From Peptoniphilus_A harei_B (GTDB lineage: Bacteria > Bacillota > Clostridia > Tissierellales > Peptoniphilaceae): a stretch of DNA of 38,819 nt. The notes beneath the pieces were generated by a model that was not told where the DNA came from, made no database searches, and saw only the letters and a program-made list of their open reading frames with translations. Every line of letters begins with the position of its first letter. The stretch's first letter is position 1. The DNA is taken from the NCBI GenBank assembly GCA_032560695.1, contig JAWGHR010000011.1:1-38819 (forward strand), given 5' to 3'. This document shows, in pieces, positions 7,420-16,337 of this stretch. The position numbers were made by a program, and so were the translations under genes.

Positions 7420-10001
7420 TCTTCACCTATAGGAGGAACTGGAAAAGTAAATCTCTTTTCATTCAACCTTATCCACCTTTCATTCTTTCCACCTGTAAGT
7501 CTTTCATAGTCATGGCCATTCATAGCTTCTACAATTGGTCCATATGCCCAATAATTTTCTTCAACATCTTTCATTGGTGCTAATTCTGATTTGTGTAACT
7601 TTATAAAATCTAGATTAGCGTACCTATTTAAAATTATATTTGTAGCACTTACTACCTCTGCTCTTGTAATATATTTATCAGGCTTAAATGTACCATCTGG
7701 ATAACCACTTATCCAGCCTTTATTTGCAGCCTGTCCTATTACTTTACTTGCCCAGTGATTTTCACTTACATCAGAAAAACTATTATTTCCTTGCCCGTCT
7801 AAATTATCAAAGCTTGCCGCCATTTGAGCAAATTCTGCTCTTGTTATCGGTTGATCTGCTTTGAAACTTCCATCAGGATATCCTTTAACAAAATTTTTCT
7901 CATTCATAAATGTTACTGCATAGGCATACCAGCCATTCTCCTTGACATCATTAAATACAATGCTGTATATTTTATTTTTTTCAGGCCTATCTTTTAACAA
8001 TCTAGCAAACATCATTGTTACTTCTGCTCTTGTCATTTGTTTATCTGGACCAAAAGTCTCATCAGGATAACCCTTCATATAAGCATAGTGGTCTAATGAA
8101 TTAATTTCTTCTTTTCCTGCTATTACTTTTATTGTTTCTGGTTTTTCAGATTTATGCCATGTCTTTATAGCATCTGGTTGTTTTATCCAAATAGCATAAA
8201 CTACAGTATCTTGGTTTACAATAGTACTACCAGTAAAGCTTGTACCAGTGCCATCTTCTTTTGTATTCCACTCTTTAAATATATATCCATCTTTAATTGG
8301 ATCTATTGGCATTGACTCATTAGTTAATGAATCATTGTCGATTGTTTTGCCTTTTTCTGCATTGACAACTGCATGAGTTTTGTCAGAATCTTTGAAAGTA
8401 ACTTTTACAGTTTGAGCTTCTTTATTAAGAGTAACTTTTGGACTTGGAAATTCGATGTCTGTTCCCTGAATTCCATTTCCATCAATAGGTGTCAATTTAG
8501 CTGATTTATTAGTGTCAAAAGAATAATTACCACTTGTTTCTGGTACCTTAACGAGTTTTTCATTATACTTAAGAACAGCTGGCTTTTTTGGATACAAAGT
8601 TTCATTTATTTCTAACTTAAGATTTTCATTTTCACCTTTTGTATAAGTTAAAACATAACGATAAGTTCCGTCATCTAATTTTCCAAAGCCATATTTTGTT
8701 TCATCAATTTTTTCAGGTTTAAGATTTTCCTTTGCAACTTCGAGGCTAATTTTATTAATGTCATTTACAAAATCAAAATCTTCGCCTATATAATCTGTAA
8801 GATAGGAGCCTTTTGTGATTTTATCTAAGATTCCCTTTTTTATGTTAGCAAAATCAGTGTTGAGTTCTCCATTGTTAGACTGCCTTGATAAATATTTTAA
8901 AAATTCACTACCATCAAAATCAGCTGCATTTTTAAAATATACATTCATTTTGTAACCAGCATTCACCATTTCTTGAAAAGTATCATCTGTTCTCATGAAG
9001 GCAACGTCAATGTTTGATGGTGCATTTAAATCAATTGGAGTTATTATATTATTAGGACCGCCACCTTTTTTTCGTGAGAAAAATGTATATTGATAGTCAT
9101 ATTGTTGCCAATTCTTTGTAGTATCACTTTCTTGGTCTCTATAATAATTTAAATATTCAGATAATTTTTGCCAGTTTTGCGTAGCTTGAGAAAAAATAAA
9201 GTTACTGCCATCAGAAAATTTTTTCCAATCATTTTTTAGATTATATTCTCGACTTTGATATTCCCAAATTCCACCTTGTCTATCAGCTCCATAAAGATAG
9301 TTTGTGCCAGTGCTAGGATTTGTTTGCTTTTTCGGGTCTCCAAAGGATCTAGTATAGGCTTCTTTGTAATTTCCATCCTTACAGTAAAGATAAGTTGCCC
9401 CATCACTAATAAGGATTACGTACTTATTTTCTGCTAATACATCATTATCCTTATTTAGCATATCTTTTGCAGCTAAAAGTCCTGCATGCATATTGGTGCC
9501 AAAGCCAAGAGAAGATCCCATTGCATCTATTATTCCATCATAATCAGAAGTAATATCTGTTAAATCTTTTTTTATGTTTCCTATATATGAGAAAGAAACT
9601 ACACCAACCTTAACATTCAAACCTTTTTCTTCCGTTTTGTTTTTTAGGGTTTCCAAAAATTCCCTTGCTTCCTTGAAAATTTCCTGTTCTGCTGATGCCC
9701 CTGATTTATCAAGTACAAAAACAACATCGGCTGGTAAAACCTCTTGCTTGCCTGGAAATTCTAATTTAATAGTTGTTTCCAAATTTTCATCTAATGTCGT
9801 AGCTTCCTTGATATTTCTATCTAAGCTATCAGCATTGGATTCAGAATTATCGTTGCTTGCTTTTAATTCATCTTCCATAAGATTATTGCTGTTGATTTCG
9901 TTAAAAGCACTTGCATTAACAGTAATTCCTTCTGTTAATATTGCTAGCATCATTAAAGTAGCCAGCAAAAAACTTGTGATTTTTTTTGTAAATTTTTTCA
10001 T
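7413..10001 (-). CDS. Secreted VWA-domain surface protein with B-repeat and three SLH domains
   Basis: An 862-residue cell-surface protein. Residues 1-32 form a signal peptide (charged start, LLATLMMLAIL core, likely cut near VNASA). A von Willebrand A domain begins near residue 91 with VVFVLDKSGAS. The MIDAS motif is D98-x-S100-x-A102, so the second Ser of the usual DxSxS is Ala. An InlB/flg_new-type B-repeat follows near 545-625 (DGYIFKEWNTKEDGTG, TVVYAIW). Three SLH domains follow, each with a GYPD-TF/SF and ITRAE motif, binding pyruvylated wall polymers. The C-terminal ~55 residues, ending VPPIGEEK, resemble the end of the SLH protein at 37717. The start has AAGGAGGAAAA. The leader holds a microsatellite and a hairpin. 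The ligand is unknown; adhesion is inferred. Confidence 0.85.
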   Translation of the reverse strand: MKKFTKKITSFLLATLMMLAILTEGITVNASAFNEINSNNLMEDELKASNDNSESNADSLDRNIKEATTLDENLETTIKLEFPGKQEVLPADVVFVLDKSGASAEQEIFKEAREFLETLKNKTEEKGLNVKVGVVSFSYIGNIKKDLTDITSDYDGIIDAMGSSLGFGTNMHAGLLAAKDMLNKDNDVLAENKYVILISDGATYLYCKDGNYKEAYTRSFGDPKKQTNPSTGTNYLYGADRQGGIWEYQSREYNLKNDWKKFSDGSNFIFSQATQNWQKLSEYLNYYRDQESDTTKNWQQYDYQYTFFSRKKGGGPNNIITPIDLNAPSNIDVAFMRTDDTFQEMVNAGYKMNVYFKNAADFDGSEFLKYLSRQSNNGELNTDFANIKKGILDKITKGSYLTDYIGEDFDFVNDINKISLEVAKENLKPEKIDETKYGFGKLDDGTYRYVLTYTKGENENLKLEINETLYPKKPAVLKYNEKLVKVPETSGNYSFDTNKSAKLTPIDGNGIQGTDIEFPSPKVTLNKEAQTVKVTFKDSDKTHAVVNAEKGKTIDNDSLTNESMPIDPIKDGYIFKEWNTKEDGTGTSFTGSTIVNQDTVVYAIWIKQPDAIKTWHKSEKPETIKVIAGKEEINSLDHYAYMKGYPDETFGPDKQMTRAEVTMMFARLLKDRPEKNKIYSIVFNDVKENGWYAYAVTFMNEKNFVKGYPDGSFKADQPITRAEFAQMAASFDNLDGQGNNSFSDVSENHWASKVIGQAANKGWISGYPDGTFKPDKYITRAEVVSATNIILNRYANLDFIKLHKSELAPMKDVEENYWAYGPIVEAMNGHDYERLTGGKNERWIRLNEKRFTFPVPPIGEEK

Positions 10002-10032
10002 AATATTTTCCTCCTTACATGTTTAAATTTAT

Positions 10033-10083
10033 AAAAAAAATTGACAAAAGTACATACCTATGCAAGGTAATTACTTTTGTCAA
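10033..10083 (-). terminator. Hairpin plus U-run in the leader of the VWA/SLH gene (attenuator or sRNA terminator)
   Basis: A 43-bp palindrome (10041-10083) whose outer arms TTGACAAAAGTA and TACTTTTGTCAA pair over 12 perfect bp, with an inner TACCT/AGGTA stem. On the minus strand it is followed directly by eight Ts. It ends about 31 bp before the SLH gene's ATG. By form it is an intrinsic terminator inside the 5' leader. It could attenuate the gene, or end a short RNA made from the repeat region. Confidence 0.7.
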
Positions 10084-10116
10084 TTTAAAAACTATATAAA
10101 AAAAGGCAGAATTATC

Positions 10117-10198
<82 letters not shown>

Positions 10199-10466
10199 TA
10201 ATTATTGAATCCATTATCATAACTTGTCAAGCCCTTTTTATTTTTATTTATTATATCAGTTTTTTATTTCCATTACAATAATAATAGTCACAATTCTCAA
10301 CTTGTTTACAGCCTTTGCATTTTAAATTGCAACAATAAATTAGCTACTTTATATAAAAAAATAAACTAGACAATCTTTTTCCATATCTATTTAAATAGAT
10401 ATTTTTTCTGTAATTTTTTCATAAATACTTTTCTAGCATTTAAAATCTTATCCATTAATGATGTCT
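10199..10466. other. AT-rich intergenic stretch between the microsatellite and the duplicated terminator
   Basis: No ORF of note. Apart from the promoter at its left end I see only a short palindrome, ATCTATTTAAATAGAT near 10386-10401, followed by a T-run; this could be a weak plus-strand terminator. Confidence 0.5.
10201..10230 (-). promoter_or_regulatory. Probable promoter upstream of the CTGT repeat
   Basis: On the minus strand a perfect TTGACA (10230-10225), 18 bp, then AATAAT (10206-10201). Transcription would start within the first repeat units, so the repeat would form the 5' end of the leader of the VWA/SLH gene. Confidence 0.6.
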
Positions 10467-10553
10467 TAACTACAAATTTAAAAACCTCTTGCTAAGATTA
10501 TAGAAAAAATCTCACCCAAGCTAGATGGATGAGATTTTATTTTTATTTATTCT
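10467..10553. repeat. Direct repeat copy 2 (duplicated terminator module)
   Basis: Matches 7332-7419 over almost its full length, including the run into the downstream stop codon. It is probably the original pyrG terminator, with the other copy produced when the SLH-gene block was inserted or rearranged. Confidence 0.8.
10504..10540 (-). terminator. Terminator of the glnN-pyrG operon
   Basis: AAAATCTCACCC pairs with GGATGAGATTTT (10506-10516 with 10527-10538) with T-runs on both sides. It lies immediately past the pyrG stop codon. Confidence 0.85.
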
Positions 10554-12141
10554 TATTTTGGATTGATGCTTTCACAAAGCCGTTAAATAATGGGTGGACC
10601 TTTGTAGGTCTTGACTTAAATTCTGGATGGAATTGACAAGCTACGAAGAAGTCTTCGTCCTTTAGTTCAATTATTTCGACTAGGTCCTTGTCTTCGTTGA
10701 TGCCAGAGAAGACTACTCCAGCTGACCTAACCTTGCCCCTGAAGTCGTTGTTAAATTCATATCTGTGTCTATGTCTTTCCTTAATTTTTTCTTCACCGTA
10801 AAGAGAGTAAACTAGGGAGTCCTTTTCAATTGTACAGTCGTAGTTGCCAAGTCTTAAAGTTCCTCCAACATTTTTAATGTCCTTTTGGTTTTCTAAAAGG
10901 TCAATGATTGGATAATTTGTATCTGGATTTATTTCTGTAGAGTTTGCATCCTTTAGTCCAAGCTTGTTTCTTGCAATGTCGATAAGGGCAACTTGCATGC
11001 CGTAACAAATCCCAAAGTAAGGGATGTGGTTGTCACGAGCGTACTTGGAAGCCAGGATCATTCCTTCAGTACCACGTGATCCAAAGCCACCTGGGACAAT
11101 TATCCCGTCAAGTCCATCGAGAATGTTCACATCTTTTTCTATATCTTCTGAATTTATCCACTTGATGTTTACCTTGTGGCCATTTTCGCAACCTGCATCA
11201 GTGAGAGCTTGAGTTACAGAAAGATAGGCATCGTGAAGGCTTACATATTTTCCAACAAGTCCAATAGTAACTTCGCCTTTGACGTCCTTAAATCTTTCAA
11301 CCATTTCTCTCCACTTGCCCTTGGAAGCTGGTCTGTCTTCTAGATCAAGTTCCTTTAAGATGTAGTCGTCAAGGTGTTGCTCGTGGAAAACTAGGGGAAC
11401 TTCATAAATAAGTTCAACATTTGTCGATTGAATAACTGCTTCTACTGGCACGTCACAGAATAAAGAAATCTTTTCTCTCAAGTCATCTGTGACTAGACCA
11501 TTGGATCTTACAATTATTACATCAGTTTTAATTCCATTGGACATTAGCTCCTTGAAGGAGTGTTGAGTTGGTTTTGTCTTTAATTCATCTGAACCAGGAA
11601 TGTTTGGCACAAGAACTGTGTGAACAAATAGGACATCAGATTTTTTATTTTCTGAGTGTATTTGTCTTATAGCTTCTAAAAATGGAAGGGACTCAATGTC
11701 ACCTACTGTACCACCAATTTCTGTTATTACAACATCAGCCTTGGATTCCTTGGCAGCCTTGTAAACTGCATTTTTAATTTCGTTTGTAATGTGAGGAATT
11801 ACTTGGACAGTTGCTCCGTCATAGTCTCCCCTTCTTTCCTTGGCAATAACTGTAGAATAAACCTTACCAGTTGTAATTGATGCACCCTTAGTCAACTCTT
11901 CATCGATAAATCTTTCATAGTGACCAAGGTCTAAGTCTGTTTCTGCTCCATCCTTAGTTACAAAGACTTCGCCATGTTGGTAGGGACTCATAGTTCCTGG
12001 GTCAACATTTAGGTAGGGATCAAATTTTTGCATAAAGACAGAAAGTCCCCTGTCTTTTAAAAGTCTACCAATACTTGCTGCAGAAATTCCCTTTCCAATT
12101 CCTGACACAACTCCACCTGTAACAAATATAAATTTAGTCAT
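10543..12141 (-). CDS. pyrG: CTP synthase
   Basis: A 532-residue cytoplasmic enzyme that makes CTP from UTP, ATP and glutamine. The synthetase half starts with FVTGGVVSGIGKGI (residues 6-19), with EIGGTVGDIE at 141-150. The class I glutamine amidotransferase half starts near 292, with the oxyanion loop GGFGSRG at 351-357 and the nucleophile Cys379 in YFGICYGMQ; CQFHPEFKSRP near the end supplies the His-Glu pair. Most relatives have GICLGMQ, so Tyr380 is a small departure. The start has AGGAGGAAG. It lies 8 bp after glnN and is almost surely co-transcribed with it. Confidence 0.97.
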   Translation of the reverse strand: MTKFIFVTGGVVSGIGKGISAASIGRLLKDRGLSVFMQKFDPYLNVDPGTMSPYQHGEVFVTKDGAETDLDLGHYERFIDEELTKGASITTGKVYSTVIAKERRGDYDGATVQVIPHITNEIKNAVYKAAKESKADVVITEIGGTVGDIESLPFLEAIRQIHSENKKSDVLFVHTVLVPNIPGSDELKTKPTQHSFKELMSNGIKTDVIIVRSNGLVTDDLREKISLFCDVPVEAVIQSTNVELIYEVPLVFHEQHLDDYILKELDLEDRPASKGKWREMVERFKDVKGEVTIGLVGKYVSLHDAYLSVTQALTDAGCENGHKVNIKWINSEDIEKDVNILDGLDGIIVPGGFGSRGTEGMILASKYARDNHIPYFGICYGMQVALIDIARNKLGLKDANSTEINPDTNYPIIDLLENQKDIKNVGGTLRLGNYDCTIEKDSLVYSLYGEEKIKERHRHRYEFNNDFRGKVRSAGVVFSGINEDKDLVEIIELKDEDFFVACQFHPEFKSRPTKVHPLFNGFVKASIQNKNK

Positions 12142-12149
12142 ACTTCCTC

Positions 12150-14222
12150 CTAGTTTAGTGAATTAAAAATATCTTCGTAAGATGGCAAAGTTATATTCTT
12201 TCTTGAGATCAATCTTTCCATTTGGTCTGCTATCCTTCTCGTTGCAAGAAGCTTAGTGGCAATATTTCTCTCAACATACTCTGCCTTTTTGTATATGTCA
12301 TCAATATTATTTGAATGATCAAGGAGAAGATTGATTTCATCTCCACATTCAAGTAAGTCTGTAATCATCTTGTCTATTCTATCATACTTGATCCTTAGTT
12401 TTTCATTGTTTTTAAATTTTAAAATTTGAGATAGGTCATTTAATTCAGCCATACCCATAGGAACTAGGTCCTTGTGGATCATTGAAACCATAGTCTTGGC
12501 CTCAAGACTGTGATAAATTACAACCTCTTCAAGGTTGACCTCATAGGAAGCCTTAATTTCCTTTTCTGTGTAGATTCCCCTCTTGATGAAAATGTCGTGA
12601 AAGTCAAAGTTTCTCAAAGAAACTAGTGCATCAAAATAAGTCTTGTGGTTGGCAAGTCCCCTTCTCTTGGCTTCTTCCTTCCAATCATCAGAATAATTAT
12701 CTCCATCGCAAATTATTCTGTCGTGATTTTCCATAATTTCTCTTACAATTTCAAGAGTTTTTTCCCTTAACTTAAGTGGATCATCTTGGAAGTCCTTTAA
12801 TTTTTCATAAATATTTGCAAGAGAATCTGCCATGGCACAATTTAATGCAATGTTTAAATCAGACCCAGTCTTAGATGAACCAAGCATCCTAAACTCAAAC
12901 TTGTTACCAGTAAAGGCAACAGCCGCTGTCCTATTTCTGTCGCTGGAGTCCATAGGAACACTTAAAAGGTTGTAGCCCCTAAAGATGTTATCAGAATCAT
13001 TTTTGTATTCAATATCTTCCTTAATATCCCTAAACAATTCTTCTAGGTCAGATCCAAGGAAGAGGGAAATAATTGCTGGTGGAGCTTCGTCTGCTCCCAG
13101 CCTAAAGTCGTTGGAAGTTGATGATGCACTTACCCTCAAAAGACTTTGATATTTGTCTGTGGCTTCGATAATTGCTGCAGTAAATAATAAAAACACATTG
13201 TTGTTGTAGGGGTCGTCGCCTGGGTCAAAGACATTTAGTCCATAGTTTGTGACAATGGAATAATTGTTGTGCTTGCCAGATCCATTTACACTATTAAATG
13301 GTTTTTCATGGAAGAGGCAGACCAAATTATTTTCTAGGGCAGTTTCCTTTAAGATGTTCATCAAAAGTTGGTTGTCATCTATTGCCACATTTACATTTTC
13401 AAATAGGATTGCCATCTCAAATTGATTTGGGGCAACTTCGTTGTGCTCAGCTTCAGAATAAATTCCAAGCTCGTAAAGTTTTTTGTCTACGTCCTTATAA
13501 AATTTTTCTACCCTCGCAGGGATTTGACCAAAGTAGTGGTCTGATAGCTCTTGTCCCTTGGGAGATGGAGCACCAACAATGGTCCTTCCAATGCTTTTAA
13601 GGTCGCTTCTCTTCTTGTAGACTTCCTTATCAAGCAGGAAAAATTCTTGTTCAAGTCCAACCTTGACCCTCATCCTGTAGGCATACTCATCTTTCTCAAA
13701 TAAGTTTACAATCTTTGTCCCTTCGTCGCTTAGGATTTTTGTGGAGTCAATAAGTGGACCCCTCTTATCAAGTTTTTCTCCCTTGTAGGACATAAAGATA
13801 GTTGGGATGTATAAGACACTTCCAATAACAAAGGAATTTGCTGTAAGGTCCCAATAAGTATAACCTCTTGCTTCAAAGGTTGACCTCATACCTCCAGATG
13901 GGAAGGATGATGCGTCAGGCTCTCCCTTGACAAGTTCCTTGCCAGAGAACCTATTTATTGGTTCGTTATCAGAGGTCCTAGATATAAAGGCCTCGTGCTT
14001 CTTTGCAGTGTGACCAGAGAGTGGCAAGAACCAGTGGGCAAAGTGCGTTGCACCATTTTTTAAAGCCCAGTCCTTCATGGCGTGGGCAATAGCATCTGCT
14101 GTCTCCCTGTCTAGGTCTTTTTCGTTTCTTAGTGCATCCTTCCACTTTAAGTAGATTGGATAGGGTAGTGATTCCTTCATCTTCTTCTTGTTAAAACTTT
14201 TTATCCCAAATTCTTCTATCAT
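12150..14222 (-). CDS. glnN: Glutamine synthetase type III
   Basis: About 690 residues, the size of GSIII rather than the ~450 of GSI. It makes glutamine from glutamate, ammonia and ATP. GSIII-type features visible include FPSGGMRSTFEARGYT near residues 107-122, VGLEQEFFLLD near 189, the HNEVAPNQFEMA block near 256, the NSVNGSGKHNNYS block near 309, and the C-terminal GSIII extension. I chose the ATG at 14222 because AGGGGGA lies directly before it; the longer ORF start at 14249 would put that site inside the gene. The leader holds a promoter and a terminator-like hairpin. The downstream gene pyrG uses its product. Confidence 0.95.
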   Translation of the reverse strand: MIEEFGIKSFNKKKMKESLPYPIYLKWKDALRNEKDLDRETADAIAHAMKDWALKNGATHFAHWFLPLSGHTAKKHEAFISRTSDNEPINRFSGKELVKGEPDASSFPSGGMRSTFEARGYTYWDLTANSFVIGSVLYIPTIFMSYKGEKLDKRGPLIDSTKILSDEGTKIVNLFEKDEYAYRMRVKVGLEQEFFLLDKEVYKKRSDLKSIGRTIVGAPSPKGQELSDHYFGQIPARVEKFYKDVDKKLYELGIYSEAEHNEVAPNQFEMAILFENVNVAIDDNQLLMNILKETALENNLVCLFHEKPFNSVNGSGKHNNYSIVTNYGLNVFDPGDDPYNNNVFLLFTAAIIEATDKYQSLLRVSASSTSNDFRLGADEAPPAIISLFLGSDLEELFRDIKEDIEYKNDSDNIFRGYNLLSVPMDSSDRNRTAAVAFTGNKFEFRMLGSSKTGSDLNIALNCAMADSLANIYEKLKDFQDDPLKLREKTLEIVREIMENHDRIICDGDNYSDDWKEEAKRRGLANHKTYFDALVSLRNFDFHDIFIKRGIYTEKEIKASYEVNLEEVVIYHSLEAKTMVSMIHKDLVPMGMAELNDLSQILKFKNNEKLRIKYDRIDKMITDLLECGDEINLLLDHSNNIDDIYKKAEYVERNIATKLLATRRIADQMERLISRKNITLPSYEDIFNSLN

Positions 14223-14247
14223 ACTTCCCCCTATTAAAAATAAAAAC

Positions 14248-14278
14248 AAAAAAATGGCAATTAATTAAAATTGCCATT
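14248..14278 (-). promoter_or_regulatory. glnN: Terminator-like hairpin in the glnN leader (candidate attenuator; also ends the two-component operon)
   Basis: A perfect 10-bp stem (14253-14262 with 14269-14278) with a 6-nt loop, followed on the minus strand by seven Ts. It lies downstream of the glnN promoter and 25 bp before the glnN start. It therefore sits in the glnN leader as well as after the histidine-kinase stop codon. A small upstream hairpin (AAACC/GGTTT, about 14284-14296) precedes it. Confidence 0.7.
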
Positions 14279-14302
14279 ATGAAAAACCTGTGGTTTCTTT
14301 TT

Positions 14303-14331
14303 ATTTTATTTCAATTTAAAAACTTTGTCAA
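14303..14331 (-). promoter_or_regulatory. glnN: Promoter of the glnN-pyrG operon
   Basis: On the minus strand a perfect TTGACA (14331-14326), exactly 17 bp, then TAAAAT (14308-14303). It lies wholly between the histidine-kinase stop codon and the leader hairpin. Confidence 0.8.
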
Positions 14332-14341
14332 TAAAATATAG

Positions 14342-15562
14342 TTAATCAGAATCCCTTAAGAGGAGGACGTGGACCTCGAACCACTGGCCGTGGATTGACA
14401 CCTTGACTTCTCCACCGAGAAGCTCTGCCAAGTTCTTCACTATGTTAAGACCAAGCCCTGATCCCTCAGAATGTCGTGACCTGTCAGCCTTTAAGAGTTC
14501 TTCAAAAAGTTCATCAGAATTCATATTTACTTTTTCATCTACTATGTTCTTAACATAAAATTCTATGGTTGATTCTCTTTCTATTACACCAGCAAGGACT
14601 CTTGTGCCAGGTCTAGCGTGCTTGGCAGCATTGGAAAATAAATTTTCTACTATCCTCACAAAGAGATTGACATCTGTATAAATTAAAATTTCATCACTTT
14701 GAGACTTGTAAGAAAATTCTAAGTCCCTCTTCTCAAAGAGGGAGTCGTAGTCTCCATAGATTTGTAAAATCATCTCGTTTAATTCAACTAAGGACTTCTC
14801 AATAGATAAGTTGCCTGTGCTTGTCTTGGAAGCAAAGACCAAGTCAACTATCAAGTCCTTTAACCTCGTTGAGTTCCTCTTGAGTATTGCCACAAAACTT
14901 TTGGCCTCGTCGTCAAGGACTTCCTTCTTAGACAAGAGGTCGGCATAATTTATTATAGAAGTGAGAGGAGTCTTTAAGTCATGAGAAATATTTGTAATCA
15001 AATCAACCTTAAACCTCTCGGACCTAAAGTTTTCTTCCAGCCTTAGCCTGTCACGGACCTTAAAGTCTTCCATTAGAACAGTAATCTTGTCTAGATATTC
15101 ATTCTCAAAAGGAGTTGGAATTTCAAAATCATAGCCATAGAGGATGGATTCTATGAGCTCAATGGAAAGAGCATTTTGAGCAAACTGAACTTCCACAATA
15201 ATAACTGCCCTTAAAATCATAAAGAGTAGGACGTTTAAAAGGACTATATCACTCTTTATCAAGCTGTAAAAAAGTATGTACATAATTATTAGAGTCACAT
15301 TTAAAGTCCCAAAGAGCCTGAAATTTTTAAAACGCCTATATTTGTAAAGGTTGTAAGTAAAAATTGTATCTAAAAGTTTCTTTCTCTTAATCTTTAAGAG
15401 GGTGATGATTAAAGTTACAGTCCAAGCCAGTATAAAGTGCTTGTTGATGTTAAAGAGCTCGAAAATAATCACTGAGGACACAAAAATATTTTCAAGAAAA
15501 ACCCTGTCCATTAAATCAAGGAAAAGTTCTCTCAAAAAATTTTTAAAATCAGATAACATCAC
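14342..15562 (-). CDS. Membrane sensor histidine kinase
   Basis: A 406-residue two-component sensor. Hydrophobic segments in the first ~130 residues (about 24-38, 44-58, 88-102, 107-124) form a membrane domain with little extracellular loop, suggesting an intramembrane-type signal. The dimerisation/phospho-acceptor box ISHDLKTPLTSIINYADLL begins at residue 192, with His194 as the phosphorylated residue. The ATPase domain has the N-box (ENLFSNAAKHA) and the glycine box GSGLGLNIVKNLAELLGG near residue 370. Translation starts at GTG (15562) overlapping the response regulator's TGA, or at the adjacent ATG (15559); GAGGTC upstream serves either. The input signal is unknown. Confidence 0.9.
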   Translation of the reverse strand: MMLSDFKNFLRELFLDLMDRVFLENIFVSSVIIFELFNINKHFILAWTVTLIITLLKIKRKKLLDTIFTYNLYKYRRFKNFRLFGTLNVTLIIMYILFYSLIKSDIVLLNVLLFMILRAVIIVEVQFAQNALSIELIESILYGYDFEIPTPFENEYLDKITVLMEDFKVRDRLRLEENFRSERFKVDLITNISHDLKTPLTSIINYADLLSKKEVLDDEAKSFVAILKRNSTRLKDLIVDLVFASKTSTGNLSIEKSLVELNEMILQIYGDYDSLFEKRDLEFSYKSQSDEILIYTDVNLFVRIVENLFSNAAKHARPGTRVLAGVIERESTIEFYVKNIVDEKVNMNSDELFEELLKADRSRHSEGSGLGLNIVKNLAELLGGEVKVSIHGQWFEVHVLLLRDSD

Positions 15563-16251
15563 TTGACCTCAATCTTATAACCCATCCCATAGACAGATTT
15601 AATTAGGTCAGGTTTTCTTGGATTGATCTCAATCTTGTCACGCAAGTGGGAAATGTGAACGGAAATTATCTTCCTCACGTCAATAGCTTCTTCTTCCCAA
15701 ACTCTTTCATAAATTTCATTAGAAGAAAAAACTCTTCCAGGATTTTTTGCAAGCAAGTAAAGGATCTTGTACTCATAAGGAGTTAGGTTTACAAGATCAT
15801 CTTCAACACGAACTTCCTTTGAGTCATCAAAAATTGAAACTCTGCCAATTTTTAAGTCTCCAGTCTTTATGTCTGAGGCTCCAAGAGAAAAATACCTTCT
15901 TATAAGAGAATTGACTCTCGCTGTAAGCTCAACTGCATTAAAGGGTTTAGTTATGTAATCGTCGGCACCAACATTTAGGCCCACAATTTTATCTGTGACT
16001 TCACTCTTAGCAGACAAGACAATTATTGGAATATTTGTCTTCTCCCTCATCTTCATTATGAGGGTAATTCCATCCATAACAGGCATCATTATGTCAATAA
16101 TGGCAAGGTGAATCTCATTCTCCTTAATAATCTCAAGAGCACTAGACCCATCTTCTGCTGTGAAGACCTTGTAGCCCTCGGCTTTCAAATAAATTTTTAT
16201 TGCGTCTAAGATATCTCTCTCGTCGTCGCAAACTAATATATTGTAGTTCAT
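15559..16251 (-). CDS. OmpR/PhoB-family response regulator
   Basis: A 230-residue DNA-binding response regulator. The receiver domain (about 3-117) has the acidic pair DD at 9-10, the phospho-acceptor Asp53 in IIDIMMPVMDG, and the conserved Lys in TKPF near 103. The C-terminal winged helix (about 130-228) shows LTPYEYKILYLLAKNPGRVF and the VHISHLRDKI recognition helix. It overlaps the partner kinase by 4 bp (TGA/GTG), so the two are translationally coupled. It shares the intergenic region with the divergent YihY-type gene, where a short palindrome at 16291-16300 could be an operator. In the VanR/CssR-like group the targets vary. Confidence 0.92.
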   Translation of the reverse strand: MNYNILVCDDERDILDAIKIYLKAEGYKVFTAEDGSSALEIIKENEIHLAIIDIMMPVMDGITLIMKMREKTNIPIIVLSAKSEVTDKIVGLNVGADDYITKPFNAVELTARVNSLIRRYFSLGASDIKTGDLKIGRVSIFDDSKEVRVEDDLVNLTPYEYKILYLLAKNPGRVFSSNEIYERVWEEEAIDVRKIISVHISHLRDKIEINPRKPDLIKSVYGMGYKIEVK

Positions 16252-16285
16252 AGTATCACCTAATCTTATTTTATCATTTAATGAA

Positions 16286-16314
16286 TTGTTATCATATGAT
16301 TTTTACTATATAAT
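16286..16314 (+). promoter_or_regulatory. Promoter of the YihY-type gene, overlapping a palindrome
   Basis: TTGTTA (16286-16291), 17 bp, then a perfect TATAAT (16309-16314). The spacer contains ATCATATGAT (16291-16300), a 10-bp palindrome lying between the divergent response-regulator and YihY-type genes. Confidence 0.65.
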
Positions 16315-16337
16315 ACTCAAGAGGTGTTAAAGAAAAT

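Noticed and set aside
14223..14249. Nine-residue longer N-terminus of glutamine synthetase (MFLFLIGGS)
   Set aside because: It would place the AGGGGGA ribosome site inside the gene, and the added residues do not look like a GSIII start.
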